Below, in pieces: positions 42,277-52,264 of a stretch of DNA of 64,000 nt. Origin of the DNA: Clostridium sp. MD294 (GTDB lineage: Bacteria > Bacillota > Clostridia > Lachnospirales > Anaerotignaceae). The stretch spans positions 806,001-870,000 of the forward strand of contig NZ_CP097810.1 of the NCBI RefSeq assembly GCF_000364165.2. Direction: 5' to 3'. The notes beneath the pieces are model-generated. The model had not been told where the DNA came from. It was given only the letters and a program-made list of their open reading frames with translations, and searched no databases. The first letter of the stretch is position 1, and each line of letters opens with the position of its first letter. The position numbers and the translations under genes were made by a program.

Positions 42277-43638
42277 ATGAAGTCATTTAAAACAATTATA
42301 TTAGCAGCAGGAGAAGGCACTCGTATGAAATCTAAAAAACCGAAAGTGTTTCATGAGTTATTTCATACTCCTATGATTTGTCATGTTATAAAAGCGGCAG
42401 AACATTGTAATACAGAAGCACTATGTGTTGTGGTGGGACATAAGGCAGAAGAAGTTAAAAAAGCGATTGGAAATAAAAATGTTTCATTTGCATTGCAACA
42501 GCAACAAATGGGTACAGGTCATGCAGTAATGCAGGCAATGGATTTTATAGAAGAGGATAAAAATATATTGATACTATATGGAGATACTCCTCTGATTACA
42601 AAAGAAAGTTTACAAGAATTGTTAACATTTCACGAAAAAGAAAATAATAGTGTTTCTATTGTTTCTGCTATATTAGAAAATCCTGCAGGATATGGTCACA
42701 TTATAAGAGATGAAAAAGGCAATTTTTTAAAAAACATAGAACACAAAGATGCTTCAGAAGAACAAAAATTAATAAAAGAAATTAATACAGGCATTTATTG
42801 TTTTAAAGGTGCTGATTTAAAAAAAGCACTTTCTCAGTTAACAAATGATAATGCACAAGGAGAATATTATTTACCAGATACATTAGAAATTATATTGCAG
42901 TATGGAGGAAAAGTAAATGCACTGATTACAACAGATGCTTCTGCATTTTTTGGTGTAAATTCTCGTGCACAATTAGCAGAAGCAATTTCTATTATGCAAA
43001 AAAGAATTAATAAAAAACATATGGAAAATGGTGTAACAATACTATCACCTGAAAATACTTGGATTGACCCAGAAGTAGAAATTGGACAAGATACCATATT
43101 ATATCCTAATACTATTATAGAAGGTAATACAGTAATAGGACAAGACTGTAGTATTGGTCCAAATGCAAAATTAACAAATATGATAATAGAAAATGAAGTG
43201 CAGCTTCAATATAGTGTTGCAATGAATTCTACTATAGGAAATGGTGCAAATATAGGGCCTTTTGCATATATTCGTCCAGATTGTCATATTGGAGATGGTG
43301 TAAAAGTAGGTGATTTTGTAGAAGTTAAAAATTCTACTATAGGAAATGGCACAAAAATTCCTCATCTTACTTACGTTGGAGATACAGATGCAGGAGAAAA
43401 AATTAATTTTGGCTGTGGTAGTATTACAGTAAATTATGATGGTAGTAAAAAACATAGAACTATTGTGGAGGATAATGTGTTTGTAGGTTGTAATGCAAAT
43501 TTAGTAGCTCCTGTTACTATAAAAAAAGGTTCTTATATTGCAGCTGGTTCTACTATTACAAGAGATGTTCCTGAAGAAGTACTTGCTGTAGCAAGAGCAA
43601 GACAGCAAATAATTGAAGGTTGGGTAAAAAAACATTGA
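42277..43638 (+). CDS. glmU: Bifunctional GlmU: GlcN-1-P acetyltransferase / UDP-GlcNAc pyrophosphorylase
   Basis: A 453-residue enzyme of normal size. The N-terminal uridyltransferase domain has LAAGEGTRMKSKKPK, QQQMGTGHA and YGDTPL; the C-terminal left-handed beta-helix (from about residue 250) has hexapeptide repeats and the acetyltransferase segments YIRPDCHIGDGVKVGDFVEVKNS and NYDGSKKHRT. It makes UDP-GlcNAc for peptidoglycan. AGGAG precedes the ATG. prs follows, the usual Firmicute glmU-prs order. Confidence 0.97.
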   Translation: MKSFKTIILAAGEGTRMKSKKPKVFHELFHTPMICHVIKAAEHCNTEALCVVVGHKAEEVKKAIGNKNVSFALQQQQMGTGHAVMQAMDFIEEDKNILILYGDTPLITKESLQELLTFHEKENNSVSIVSAILENPAGYGHIIRDEKGNFLKNIEHKDASEEQKLIKEINTGIYCFKGADLKKALSQLTNDNAQGEYYLPDTLEIILQYGGKVNALITTDASAFFGVNSRAQLAEAISIMQKRINKKHMENGVTILSPENTWIDPEVEIGQDTILYPNTIIEGNTVIGQDCSIGPNAKLTNMIIENEVQLQYSVAMNSTIGNGANIGPFAYIRPDCHIGDGVKVGDFVEVKNSTIGNGTKIPHLTYVGDTDAGEKINFGCGSITVNYDGSKKHRTIVEDNVFVGCNANLVAPVTIKKGSYIAAGSTITRDVPEEVLAVARARQQIIEGWVKKH

Positions 43639-43758
43639 TTTTTATGGAATAATGTTGAAATATAGTCGTATTTGATGTAATATAGAATTGTATTTACTTT
43701 TGCCATGTAATGTGGCACGACACTATTGAGCAGAAAAAACCATAGGGGGATATATGAA

Positions 43759-44730
43759 ATGACTTATAACTGCAATAGCGATATTAAAATTTTTGCTTGC
43801 AATTCTAACAAAGACTTGGCTGAAAAAATCGCAAAAGACTTAGGATTAACAGTAGGAAATTCTGAGGTGGAGAAATTTAGTGACGGAGAAATTTTTGTTA
43901 AAATTAATGAAACCATTCGTGGTGCAGACGTATATATTATTCAGTCTACTTGTGCACCTGTCAATGATAATTTAATGGAATTACTTATTATGATTGATGC
44001 TATGAAAAGAGCTTCCGCAGGTAGAATTAATGCGGTAATTCCTTATTATGGATATGCAAGACAAGACAGAAAAACACGTGCTAGAGACCCTATTAGTGCA
44101 AAATTAGTTGCAAATCTAATTGCTTGTGCTGGTGCAGATAGAGTTTTAACAATGGATTTACATTGTGCACAAATACAAGGATTTTTTGATATACCAGTTG
44201 ACCACCTTTTAGGAGCACCGCTTTTGGTAAAACATTATTATGAGAAATTTCATCATGCAGATAATATTGTTGCGGTATCTCCAGATTTGGGAAGTGTAGG
44301 CAGAACAAGAAATTTTGCAGAAAAAATGAATATTCCTCTGGCAATTATTGATAAAAGAAGACCAAAAGAAAATGTCAGTGAAATTATGAATATTATTGGC
44401 GATATAGAAGGAAAAAAAGTAATATTAATAGATGATATGATTGATACAGCAGGTACTATTACAAATGCAGCGAACGCATTGAAAGAAAGAGGAGCAGAAG
44501 AAGTATATGCTTGTTGTACACACCCTGTACTTTCTGGTCCTGCAATAGAAAGAATTGAAAATTCTGCAATAAAAGAGCTAATTGTATTAAATACTATTAC
44601 ATTACCTCCAGAAAAACGTATTTCAAAAATAAAAGAGTTAACTGTAGCAGATATTTTTGCAGATGCTATCAATAGAATACATGAAGGTATTTCTGTTTCT
44701 AAATTGTTTGACATTGAAATTAAATCTTAA
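43759..44730 (+). CDS. prs: Ribose-phosphate pyrophosphokinase
   Basis: A 323-residue PRPP synthetase: [35 protein letters not shown] in the N-terminal half (ATP and catalytic region) and the PRPP loop [14 protein letters not shown]. It makes PRPP from ribose-5-phosphate and ATP, feeding purine, pyrimidine, His and Trp synthesis. The ATG at 43759 is chosen because AGGGGG lies about 10 nt upstream and the protein then has the family's length. A terminator follows. Confidence 0.96.
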   Translation: MTYNCNSDIKIFACNSNKDLAEKIAKDLGLTVGNSEVEKFSDGEIFVKINETIRGADVYIIQSTCAPVNDNLMELLIMIDAMKRASAGRINAVIPYYGYARQDRKTRARDPISAKLVANLIACAGADRVLTMDLHCAQIQGFFDIPVDHLLGAPLLVKHYYEKFHHADNIVAVSPDLGSVGRTRNFAEKMNIPLAIIDKRRPKENVSEIMNIIGDIEGKKVILIDDMIDTAGTITNAANALKERGAEEVYACCTHPVLSGPAIERIENSAIKELIVLNTITLPPEKRISKIKELTVADIFADAINRIHEGISVSKLFDIEIKS

Positions 44731-44738
44731 TATAAAAC

Positions 44739-44769
44739 AACAGCATAGTTATTTTACTATGCTGTTTTT
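44739..44769 (+). terminator. Terminator of glmU-prs
   Basis: Stem AACAGCATAG / CTATGCTGTT with an 8-nt loop and T run. Confidence 0.88.
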
Positions 44770-45061
44770 GTGTTTTTTTACAATTTATATGCTGTTTTTT
44801 CTATATAAATATAAAAAATTTTTCAGTAACTTTATTTTTTTTATAATACTGTTATTTTTTTGGCTTAATTTTTCAAAAAATATGTATTTTTGGCAAAAAT
44901 CATTGTGATTTTGTAATATATCAGATTTTATTTCTCATGCAGTTTGTCTAAAAAAGTCACTGAATTTTTATAAAAAAAATAAATAATTATCATAACAATT
45001 TAAAAATTTTAGAAATATATAAAAAAATTGGTGAAAAAGTAGATTATTTTTACAAAAGATA
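44770..45061. other. Gene-free very AT-rich spacer
   Basis: About 290 nt with no supported coding frame, no strong hairpin and no recognisable RNA. An 83-codon frame overlapping the end of prs runs into it but has no ribosome site and looks like a low-complexity Phe/Leu/Lys artefact. Confidence 0.5.
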
Positions 45062-45090
45062 TTGACAAATTTATAAAAATATATTATATT
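45062..45090 (+). promoter_or_regulatory. Promoter of the D-lactate dehydrogenase-like gene
   Basis: TTGACA (45062-45067), 17 nt, TATATT (45085-45090). The implied leader is about 120 nt and holds two small stems, ACAAGC/GCTTGT (45104-45119) and AAAGATAT/ATATCTTT (45148-45169), before the AGGAGG site. Confidence 0.65.
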
Positions 45091-45216
45091 GTTAAAAGTA
45101 AGACAAGCAAAGGCTTGTAATCACGTATAGAAAATTATTTTATAGATAAAGATATGAAAATATATCTTTATTTTCACAACTACTTATTAATATATAATTT
45201 TTAGGAGGAATTTGAT

Positions 45217-46197
45217 ATGAAAATTGCATTTTTCGACACAAAACCTTATGACAAAATAGCTTTTGACGCTGTTTCCAAAGAATTGGGCTATGAAATAACT
45301 TATTTTGAAGAAAGATTAACTCCAGCAACAGCAGACAAAGCAAAAGGTTTTGATGCTACTTGTAGTTTCGTAAATGACGAAGCAACTGCAGAAGTTATAC
45401 AAACATTAAAAGATGGCGGCGTTAAAGTTATGCTTTTAAGATGTGCTGGTTTTGACAGCGTTGATTTAGCAAAAACAAAAGAATTAGGTATTCCTGTATT
45501 AAGAGTACCTGCATATTCTCCAGAGTCTGTTGCAGAACATGCTGTTGCTTTGCTTCAAACTGTAAACAGAAATACTCATTTAGGTTCTAACAGAACAAAA
45601 GAATTCAATTTCAATATTAATGGTTTAATGGGTATTGCTCTTGTTGGTAAAACAGCTGGTGTAGTAGGTACAGGTAAAATTGGTAAATGTGCTGTAAACA
45701 TATTAAAAGGATTTGGTATGAAAATTATCGCTTATGATGCTTTTCCAGATAAGTCCAGTGACATCGAATATGTAACATTAGATGAACTTTATGCAAAATC
45801 TGATGTAATTACATTACACTGCCCATTGTTCCCAGAAACAAAACATATGATTAATAAAGACTCTATTGCAAAAATGAAAGATGGAGTATTATTAGTAAAT
45901 ACTTCTAGAGGTGGCTTAATCAATACTGAAGATTTATTAGCTGCTGTAAAAGCTGGAAAATTCAGAGGTGTAGGTCTTGACGTTTGTGAAAAAGAACATG
46001 AATATTTCTATGAAGACAGAAGCAACATTACAGACAAAGACCCTGTATTAAATGAATTATTACATGATGATAGAGTTATATTGACAGGTCATCAAGCATT
46101 CTTTACAGAAGAAGCTTTAAGAGCAATTGCTGAGGTTACATTAGGAAACTTGAAAGCATTTGTTGATGGTGCTGAATTAGTAAACCAAGTAAAATAA
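45217..46197 (+). CDS. ldhA: D-lactate dehydrogenase-type 2-hydroxyacid dehydrogenase
   Basis: A 326-residue D-2-hydroxyacid dehydrogenase: NAD motif GVVGTGKIGK near residue 147, catalytic Arg in NTSRGGLIN, Glu in LDVCEKEHEYFYEDRS and His in LTGHQAFFT. The Tyr-rich EYFYED block is characteristic of fermentative D-lactate dehydrogenases (LdhA/VanH group), which reduce pyruvate to D-lactate and recycle NADH. Strong AGGAGG site; codon choice is less AU-biased than its neighbours, hinting at high expression. Other 2-oxoacid substrates are possible. Confidence 0.85.
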   Translation: MKIAFFDTKPYDKIAFDAVSKELGYEITYFEERLTPATADKAKGFDATCSFVNDEATAEVIQTLKDGGVKVMLLRCAGFDSVDLAKTKELGIPVLRVPAYSPESVAEHAVALLQTVNRNTHLGSNRTKEFNFNINGLMGIALVGKTAGVVGTGKIGKCAVNILKGFGMKIIAYDAFPDKSSDIEYVTLDELYAKSDVITLHCPLFPETKHMINKDSIAKMKDGVLLVNTSRGGLINTEDLLAAVKAGKFRGVGLDVCEKEHEYFYEDRSNITDKDPVLNELLHDDRVILTGHQAFFTEEALRAIAEVTLGNLKAFVDGAELVNQVK

Positions 46198-46206
46198 TAT
46201 TATAAA

Positions 46207-46253
46207 AAAGTGCTGTCGCTTTTGATAAATTATCATAAAGCGGCAGCTTTTTT
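46207..46253. terminator. Terminator between convergent ldhA and ArsC-like genes
   Basis: Long stem around GCTGTCGCTTTTGATAA / TTATCATAAAGCGGCAGC with a few mismatches and a T run. Confidence 0.85.
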
Positions 46254-46262
46254 ATTTGTATA

Positions 46263-46616
46263 TTATTTTAGTTTTTCCCATTCTGCCTCTTTAAAACCAA
46301 TTAATATACTGTTTTCTGTTATAATAAGAGGTCTTTTGACAAGCATACCATTTGTAGAAAGTATAGTATATTGTTCTTGTTCCGTCATATCTTTTAATTT
46401 ATCTTTTAATCCTAATTCTTTGTATACTAATCCACTTGTGTTAAAAAACTTTTTTAATGGCAAACCGCTTTTTTGATGCCATAGTTTTAATTCTTGTTCT
46501 GTAGGATTTTGTTCTGCAATATTTCTGTCTTCAAAAGTGATATTGTTTTCTTCCAACCATTTTTTAGCTTTTTTGCAAGTACTACATTTTGGATATTGTA
46601 AAAATAATATAGACAT
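46263..46616 (-). CDS. ArsC/Spx-family thioredoxin-fold protein
   Basis: A 117-residue protein of the arsenate reductase/Spx family: CSTCKKAKKWLEENNI (CxxC at about residues 11-14) and LVKRPLI near the C terminus. Family members either regulate RNA polymerase under thiol stress (Spx/MgsR) or act as YffB-like oxidoreductases. The lack of an arsenic operon argues against arsenate reduction. The ATG at 46616 has AAAGGGGAA upstream; the earlier in-frame start lacks one. Confidence 0.87.
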   Translation of the reverse strand: MSILFLQYPKCSTCKKAKKWLEENNITFEDRNIAEQNPTEQELKLWHQKSGLPLKKFFNTSGLVYKELGLKDKLKDMTEQEQYTILSTNGMLVKRPLIITENSILIGFKEAEWEKLK

Positions 46617-46819
46617 TATATTCCCCTTTCTTATGATATAAAATTTATACTTTTTTATTATACAATATTTTTGTAACAAGCTCTGCAAAAAATAAAAAAT
46701 TTTGTAAAAAAATATATTTTTTATAGTAGAATGAAAAAAAGTTTATTGATTTTTATATTTTTATAGCTTACAATAAAATTAGTTTTATACAAATTAAATA
46801 AATATATAGGAGGGATAGC

Positions 46820-47773
46820 ATGAAAATTGTTATTATAGAACCTTTAGGCATTACATTAGAAAAGGTAGAAGAAGCTGCAAAAGTAGTAAAGCAAAAAGGA
46901 CATGAGGTAGTTTATTATGAAACTAGAACAGAAAATGCTGAGGAATTAGTAGAAAGAGGAAAAGATGCAGATATTATTATTGTAGCAAATTTACCTTTCC
47001 GAAAAAATGTAATAGAATATTGCCAAAATTTGAAATTGCTTTCTGTTGCTTTTACAGGAGTAGATCATATAGATATTGATTATTGTAAACAAAAAGGAAT
47101 TATGGTATGTAATGCAGCAGGATATTCTACAAATGCAGTTGCAGAATTAGCATTTGGATTAGCTATTTCTGTATTAAGAAATATCCCTGCTTGTGATAAT
47201 GTAACAAGAGTAGAAGGTACAAAAGCAGGACTTGTTGGTACTGAATTGTATAATAAAACATTTGGTGTAGTTGGTACAGGTGCTATTGGTACAAAAGTGG
47301 CTTTGATAGCAAAAGCTTTTGGTTGTAATGTTATAGCATACAGCAGAACAGAAAGAGAAAATGTAAAACAAGCTGGTATACAATATGTTTCTTTGGAAGA
47401 ATTATTAAAACAAAGTGACATTGTATCGCTTCATGTACCTTTTAATAATGAAACAAAAGAATTGATAGGAAAAGAACAAATTTCATTGATGAAAAAAACA
47501 GCAATACTTTTGAATACAGCAAGAGGCGGTGTTGTTGATAATAAAGCACTTGCTGATGCACTAAATGAACAAAAAATAGCTGGAGCAGGCATTGATGTAT
47601 TTGAAATGGAGCCTCCTATTGCTAAAACACATCCATTAGTAAATGCAAAACATACTGTATTAACACCTCATGTTGCTTTTGCTTCTGATGAAGCATTGTA
47701 TACAAGAGCATTAATTGTATTTGACAATATTATAAATTGGGAAGCAAACACACCAAAAAATGTAATTGTTTAA
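46820..47773 (+). CDS. NAD-dependent D-2-hydroxyacid dehydrogenase
   Basis: A 317-residue enzyme: TGVDHIDIDYCKQKGIMVCNAAGYSTNAVAELAFGL typical of the phosphoglycerate/glycerate dehydrogenase branch, nucleotide motif GVVGTGAIG, catalytic Arg in NTARGGVVD, Glu in DVFEMEPP and His in LTPHVAF. The substrate (glycerate, phosphoglycerate or another 2-hydroxyacid) cannot be fixed from sequence. AGGAGGG site; monocistronic, ending at a terminator. A second member of the same superfamily as the gene at 45217 but not a recent duplicate. Confidence 0.87.
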   Translation: MKIVIIEPLGITLEKVEEAAKVVKQKGHEVVYYETRTENAEELVERGKDADIIIVANLPFRKNVIEYCQNLKLLSVAFTGVDHIDIDYCKQKGIMVCNAAGYSTNAVAELAFGLAISVLRNIPACDNVTRVEGTKAGLVGTELYNKTFGVVGTGAIGTKVALIAKAFGCNVIAYSRTERENVKQAGIQYVSLEELLKQSDIVSLHVPFNNETKELIGKEQISLMKKTAILLNTARGGVVDNKALADALNEQKIAGAGIDVFEMEPPIAKTHPLVNAKHTVLTPHVAFASDEALYTRALIVFDNIINWEANTPKNVIV

Positions 47774-47785
47774 AAAGAAAAAAAT

Positions 47786-47820
47786 AAAAAGACATTAGAA
47801 CTATACTAATGTCTTTTTTT
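47786..47820 (+). terminator. Terminator of the 2-hydroxyacid dehydrogenase gene
   Basis: Stem AAAAAGACATTAG / CTAATGTCTTTTT with a 7-nt loop and T run. Confidence 0.9.
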
Positions 47821-47890
47821 GTGCTATTGTCAATTTAGTTTATATTGATTAAAATAATATTATATAAAAAAAGAAAAGGAATGATAAAAA

Positions 47891-48610
47891 ATGATACAAG
47901 TAACTTATTTCCACCATAGCGGATTTATGGTAGAAACAGAAAATAATTGTTTGATATTTGATTACTTTACAGAAAACGGTAAATATGATTTTTTAGATAT
48001 TTCAAAATATAGTTCTAAAAAAATAATTGTGTTTGTATCTCATTTTCATCAGGACCATTATGACAGCAAAATATTTGATTGGCAAAAAGTAATACCACAA
48101 ATACAATATGTTTTATCAGATGATGTAACACCTATTAAATTTGTTCAAAATGTGCATAAAGTACATTTTGGAAAAACTTATCAAATAGATGATATTATAG
48201 TAGAAACATTTCATTCCAATGATGAAGGTGTTGCCTTTTTAGTAAAGGTAGATAACAAAGTGATTTATCATGCAGGAGATTTGAATTGGTGGCATTGGAA
48301 TGGAGAAAGTGATAAATTTAATAAAGGTATTGCTGGTATGTATAAAAAAGAAATTGATAATATGAAAGATACTGTTATTGACGTTGTATTTGTACCAGTA
48401 GACCCTCGTTTAGAAGAAAATTATATACTTGGCTTAGATTATATTATGAGAACAGTAAAAGTAAAAAAGGCATTTCCTATGCACTTTTGGGAAAAGTATA
48501 ATGTTTATGACACTTTACAAAATGATGAAAGGAGTGTAAATTATAGAAGCTGTGTTGTTCCCATTCAGCATACAAATGAATTGTTTGTAATAAAAGAGGA
48601 GGAAGTATAA
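47891..48610 (+). CDS. Metallo-beta-lactamase-fold hydrolase
   Basis: A 239-residue MBL-fold protein: FHHSGF at the start, the metal motif SHFHQDHYD near residue 54, and VIYHAGDLNWWHW with further ligands near residue 135. The closest recognised group is UlaG-like/YycJ-like hydrolases of unknown substrate. AAAGGAATG site. The next gene starts 6 nt after its stop, so the two are cotranscribed. Confidence 0.87.
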   Translation: MIQVTYFHHSGFMVETENNCLIFDYFTENGKYDFLDISKYSSKKIIVFVSHFHQDHYDSKIFDWQKVIPQIQYVLSDDVTPIKFVQNVHKVHFGKTYQIDDIIVETFHSNDEGVAFLVKVDNKVIYHAGDLNWWHWNGESDKFNKGIAGMYKKEIDNMKDTVIDVVFVPVDPRLEENYILGLDYIMRTVKVKKAFPMHFWEKYNVYDTLQNDERSVNYRSCVVPIQHTNELFVIKEEEV

Positions 48611-48615
48611 ATAAT

Positions 48616-49446
48616 ATGAGCATTAAATTGATAGCATTAGATATGGATGGTACACTTATGAATAGCAAAAGTGAACTATCCGAAGGAAATAAAAAGGCAT
48701 TAGAAAAGGCAATGCAAGCAGGTATATTAGTAGTACCAGCAACGGGACGTGTTTATAGCACATTACCAGAAAGCGTAAAAAATTTACATGGTGTAAAATA
48801 TGTGCTTTCTTCTAATGGTGCTGCAGTATATCGTGTAGGAGAACAAAAACCTATTTATACTAATTTTATGAGTGCAGAAAAGGCACTAAAAATTTATGAA
48901 GCAATAAAAAAAGTACATTGCGTAAAAGAATTTTATATTAATGGATATGGATATTTTGAGAAAAAAATATTAGATTGTATTGATACATTTGATATATTGC
49001 CTGCTTTTCGTAAATATTATAAAACAACAAAAGTAGCAGTAGAGAACATAGAAGAATTTATAGCACAAAATAAACAAGGCGTAGAAAAAATTAATTTGCC
49101 ATGGATTACAATAGAATTAAGAAAAGAATTATTACAGTGTCTTTCTGCCATAGAAGATATTGCATTAACTTCTTCTTTAGGAGCAAATATAGAAATTAAT
49201 AATAAAGGAGCAAATAAAGGAGATGGATTAAAAGGACTTTGTAATGTGATAGGACTGGATATGTCAGAAGTAATGGCTTTTGGAGATGGCGGAAATGATT
49301 TAGAAATGATAGAACAATCAGGTTATGGTATTGCTATGGCAAATGGAGAAGAAGTAGTAAAACAAAAAGCAAAATTTGTAACATTGTCAAATGATGAAGA
49401 TGGCGTTGCATACGCTATTGAAAAATTTTGTTTTAGAAATTCATAA
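48616..49446 (+). CDS. Cof-type HAD-IIB phosphatase
   Basis: A 276-residue HAD hydrolase: motif I DMDGTLMNS, motif II LSSNGAAV, the C2 cap domain (about 80-190), and motifs III/IV NKGANKGDGLKG and AFGDGGNDLEM. It dephosphorylates small phosphates such as sugar or flavin phosphates. GAGGAGGAAG overlaps the end of the upstream gene. Confidence 0.92.
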   Translation: MSIKLIALDMDGTLMNSKSELSEGNKKALEKAMQAGILVVPATGRVYSTLPESVKNLHGVKYVLSSNGAAVYRVGEQKPIYTNFMSAEKALKIYEAIKKVHCVKEFYINGYGYFEKKILDCIDTFDILPAFRKYYKTTKVAVENIEEFIAQNKQGVEKINLPWITIELRKELLQCLSAIEDIALTSSLGANIEINNKGANKGDGLKGLCNVIGLDMSEVMAFGDGGNDLEMIEQSGYGIAMANGEEVVKQKAKFVTLSNDEDGVAYAIEKFCFRNS

Positions 49447-49506
49447 TTGTCATAATATTGTTTTCTTTCTATAAATATATATTAAATGATATTTGGAGGA
49501 AAGAAT

Positions 49507-50328
49507 ATGTTTTTAATATTTGAGGGAAAACAAATTTTAAAAAAATGTTTGTTGTATTTATGTGCCTTTTTATGCCTTTTATGCGTTACTAGAAAGTTTC
49601 AACCAAAAGCAGCAACTGCTTCTGTAGATACTTCTAGTAAAAAGTATATTGCAATTGTAATTGATGATTTTGGATATAATGGAGAAGGTACAGATGATAT
49701 GATAGCATTGGATATTCCTTTTACAGCGGCAGTAATGCCATTTTCAAGTAATTCAGCAGAAAATGTTTCAAAATTGCAGTCTGCAGGAAAAGAAATGATT
49801 GTACATATGCCTATGGAATCCTTGACAGGTAAAAAGGAATGGGTAGGAGATAAAGGAGTATTTACTTCTATGTCTGATGAAGAAATTGCACAATGTGTTG
49901 AACAAGCATTTTCTATTGTGCAAGGAGCTACAGGAATTAATAATCATATGGGTTCTGCTATTATGGAAAATGAAAGATGCTTTTCTGCAGTAATGAATGT
50001 AGTAGCACAAAAAGGCCTTGTTTTTGTGGATAGTATGACAACAGCAAATTCTGTTGGAGATGCTGTATGTCATGAAAAAGGAGTAACAATATTAAAAAGA
50101 GATATATTTTTAGATAGTACAGATGATATTAATGTGGTAAAAAAACAAATTATACAGACAGCAGAAGTTGCAAAACAAAAAGGATATGCTGTAGGTATTG
50201 GACACGTAGGACCAGAAGGTGGAAATATTACAGTACAGGCAATTAAAGAATTAGCACCAGAACTAGAAAAACAAGGTATTGTGTTTGTTACTGTAAGTCA
50301 GCTAAAAGAAATTTTAGCATCACAATAA
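49507..50328 (+). CDS. Divergent polysaccharide deacetylase (YibQ family)
   Basis: A 273-residue secreted or membrane-anchored protein: N-terminal hydrophobic helix (CLLYLCAFLCLLCVT), then the YibQ fold with IAIVIDDFGYNGEGTDD (first metal Asp pair), VHMPMES, NNHMGS and GIGHVGPEGGNI. The family probably acts on wall or surface polysaccharide. The ATG at 49507 has TGGAGGAAAG upstream. A terminator follows. Confidence 0.87.
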   Translation: MFLIFEGKQILKKCLLYLCAFLCLLCVTRKFQPKAATASVDTSSKKYIAIVIDDFGYNGEGTDDMIALDIPFTAAVMPFSSNSAENVSKLQSAGKEMIVHMPMESLTGKKEWVGDKGVFTSMSDEEIAQCVEQAFSIVQGATGINNHMGSAIMENERCFSAVMNVVAQKGLVFVDSMTTANSVGDAVCHEKGVTILKRDIFLDSTDDINVVKKQIIQTAEVAKQKGYAVGIGHVGPEGGNITVQAIKELAPELEKQGIVFVTVSQLKEILASQ

Positions 50329-50343
50329 TATAATTGAAATAAT

Positions 50344-50372
50344 AAAAGGGTGGTGTATATACCGCCCTTTTT
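50344..50372 (+). terminator. Terminator of the MBL-HAD-YibQ group
   Basis: Stem AAAGGGTGGT / ACCGCCCTTT (one wobble) with a 6-nt loop and T tail. Confidence 0.85.
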
Positions 50373-50382
50373 GGTACATATT

Positions 50383-50601
50383 TTATTTATTAAAAAATTC
50401 TCTTGTGCTAACAATAATACCAATAATTGCTAAAACACAAAATATTACAAAAGGAAGTGTTATGTTGCAGTCAAATATTTTGTTGATAATATTAATATTA
50501 TTACTAGAAAATAGTGGATTTTGTTGTGCTGCAATAATACAAAAACCAATGCCAATACTGCCACTTATTAACAAACCAATACCATATAACATATTTTTCA
50601 T
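50383..50601 (-). CDS. Small two-helix membrane protein of unknown function
   Basis: A 72-residue protein with two hydrophobic helices (YGIGLLISGSIGIGFCIIAA and TLPFVIFCVLAIIGIIVST) and a short loop. The ATG at 50601 follows AAAGGGGA; an earlier in-frame ATG lacks a site. No family recognised. Confidence 0.65.
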   Translation of the reverse strand: MKNMLYGIGLLISGSIGIGFCIIAAQQNPLFSSNNINIINKIFDCNITLPFVIFCVLAIIGIIVSTREFFNK

Positions 50602-50731
50602 AAAATTCCCCTTTCTATCATAATGCATCACTTCTTTTATAGTAACAATATTAGTATAGCATATAAATTATTATTTGAATAGTTTTTTGTACAAAAAAGG
50701 ACAGCTTTATATACTGTTCATTAAAATAGTA

Positions 50732-51550
50732 TTATTCATTTGCATGATATGGTTCTATTGTAATTTTTTCAATAATAATGTCTTCTACTGGTTTATCAGA
50801 AGTATCTGTTTGTGTAACAGCAATAGTATCTACAGTATCTAAGCCACTGTATACTTGTCCGAATATGGTGTAAACACTTCCAGAAAACACATTTTCTAAT
50901 TCAATAGAACCACCATTTTGTTCATAGTAGTCTATTGATTTATCTGTAAAAGCATTTTTCATTTGGTTAATACTAATGAATTTTTCACCTAAATAAATAC
51001 CCATATTGTCGCCATCTTCTTGTGTTGTTTTAGATTGTTTTATTGTTTGTAATATTTGTTCTGAAACAGCATTATTTTGTACTATAAAAAATTGACTGCC
51101 GTTTGTGTTAGGGCCTCTGTTTGCCATAGCAACAGCACCTCTAAAAAAGTATAATTCGTCAGAAGGTTCGTCTTCAAAATCTTTTTGCCAAATACTTTCT
51201 CCTCCTGTACCAGTTCCTGTAGGGTCACCACCTTGTATCATAAAATTGTTTATTACTCTATGAAATATTAAACCATCAAAATATCCTTCTTTTGCATGTG
51301 TTTTGAAGTTTTCAACAGCTTTAGGTGCTTGTTCAGCGAAAAACTGCATACGAATTTCACCTTTATTTGTTTGTATTACAGCGATTTCATCACCTTCTTT
51401 AGGCATTTGTGATTGTAAAAGTTCTGCATTTTCATCACGTTGTTGTGTTTGACTACTTTCTAAAGTGTTATTATTTTCTGCATTTGCAGAACAACCTACA
51501 GCAGAAAAAAGAAACATTGTCATAATAAAACAAGTAAGTGCTTTTTTCAT
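50732..51550 (-). CDS. Cyclophilin-type peptidyl-prolyl isomerase lipoprotein
   Basis: A 272-residue protein: signal peptide with a lipobox-like AVGC (Cys near residue 20), then a cyclophilin domain with [42 protein letters not shown] and a late IFGQV segment. An insert of about 45 residues interrupts the domain before FGQV. It probably folds exported proteins at the outer face of the membrane. The ATG at 51550 has AAAGGA 9 nt upstream; a TTG three codons earlier is unlikely. Confidence 0.9.
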   Translation of the reverse strand: MKKALTCFIMTMFLFSAVGCSANAENNNTLESSQTQQRDENAELLQSQMPKEGDEIAVIQTNKGEIRMQFFAEQAPKAVENFKTHAKEGYFDGLIFHRVINNFMIQGGDPTGTGTGGESIWQKDFEDEPSDELYFFRGAVAMANRGPNTNGSQFFIVQNNAVSEQILQTIKQSKTTQEDGDNMGIYLGEKFISINQMKNAFTDKSIDYYEQNGGSIELENVFSGSVYTIFGQVYSGLDTVDTIAVTQTDTSDKPVEDIIIEKITIEPYHANE

Positions 51551-51707
51551 TTTTTTCAATCCTTTCTGTTATAAATACTATTTTGTCATTGTAGTATACT
51601 TTTTTAATGCTGTCAATGTATTGCAAAAGTAATTTATTAATTTGCAAATTTTTGAAAATATATTTATAATTGATATTATTAAAGTATACCATAAGGAGGT
51701 TAATAGT

Positions 51708-52019
51708 ATGTTAATTGTAAATACAGATTATATTTCAGGAAAAGAGTTAGAAATGTTAGGAATGGTAAAAGGAAGTACTATACAATCAAAGCATTTAGGA
51801 AAAGATATTTCACAAGGTTTTAAAACATTAGTAGGTGGAGAATTAAAAGCTTATACAGAAATGATGAATGATGCACGTGCTTTGGCAATGCAAAGAATGA
51901 TAACAGAAGCAGAAACAATGGGAGCAGATGCTATTGTAAATGTACGTTATTCTTCTTCCTCTGTTATGCAAGGAGCTGCTGAGGTAATGGCATATGGTAC
52001 AGCAGTAAAATATAAATAA
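51708..52019 (+). CDS. YbjQ/UPF0145 family protein
   Basis: A 103-residue protein matching the YbjQ family in length and motifs (LGMVKGSTIQSKHLGKDI, EMMNDARALAMQRM, ADAIVNVRYSSSSVMQGAAEVMAYGTAV). The family forms pentamers; function unknown, sometimes linked to metal binding. The ATG at 51708 follows AAGGAGG; the frame is open 22 codons further upstream without a site. Confidence 0.88.
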   Translation: MLIVNTDYISGKELEMLGMVKGSTIQSKHLGKDISQGFKTLVGGELKAYTEMMNDARALAMQRMITEAETMGADAIVNVRYSSSSVMQGAAEVMAYGTAVKYK

Positions 52020-52030
52020 AATGATAAAAA

Positions 52031-52067
52031 AAGCTGTAACTTTTATTTATTGAAGTTACAGTTTTTT
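52031..52067 (+). terminator. Terminator of the YbjQ-family gene
   Basis: Stem CTGTAACTT / AAGTTACAG with flanking A and T runs. Confidence 0.85.
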
Positions 52068-52264
52068 ATTATTAATTTTTCTTATTATAATAAAGTATAA
52101 TTTTTTTTAAAATTTCTTTTTTTGCTTTATTATATTTATTGCTTGACATTCAATAAATTTATAGTTTTACTCTTTATTTTTGTCTGAATTTAAAAACACT
52201 CCTTTGTATTTGTCAATAAACTATGATATAATGTAGCCGATTGTAATATAGAGAGGATATTGAA

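Noticed and set aside
44657..44908. 83-codon ORF overlapping the end of prs
   Set aside because: Low-complexity Phe-rich translation of AT-rich spacer that crosses the prs terminator.
45091..45216. Riboswitch in the ldhA leader
   Set aside because: Only two short isolated stems without terminator or anti-ribosome-site pairing; no known aptamer motif.
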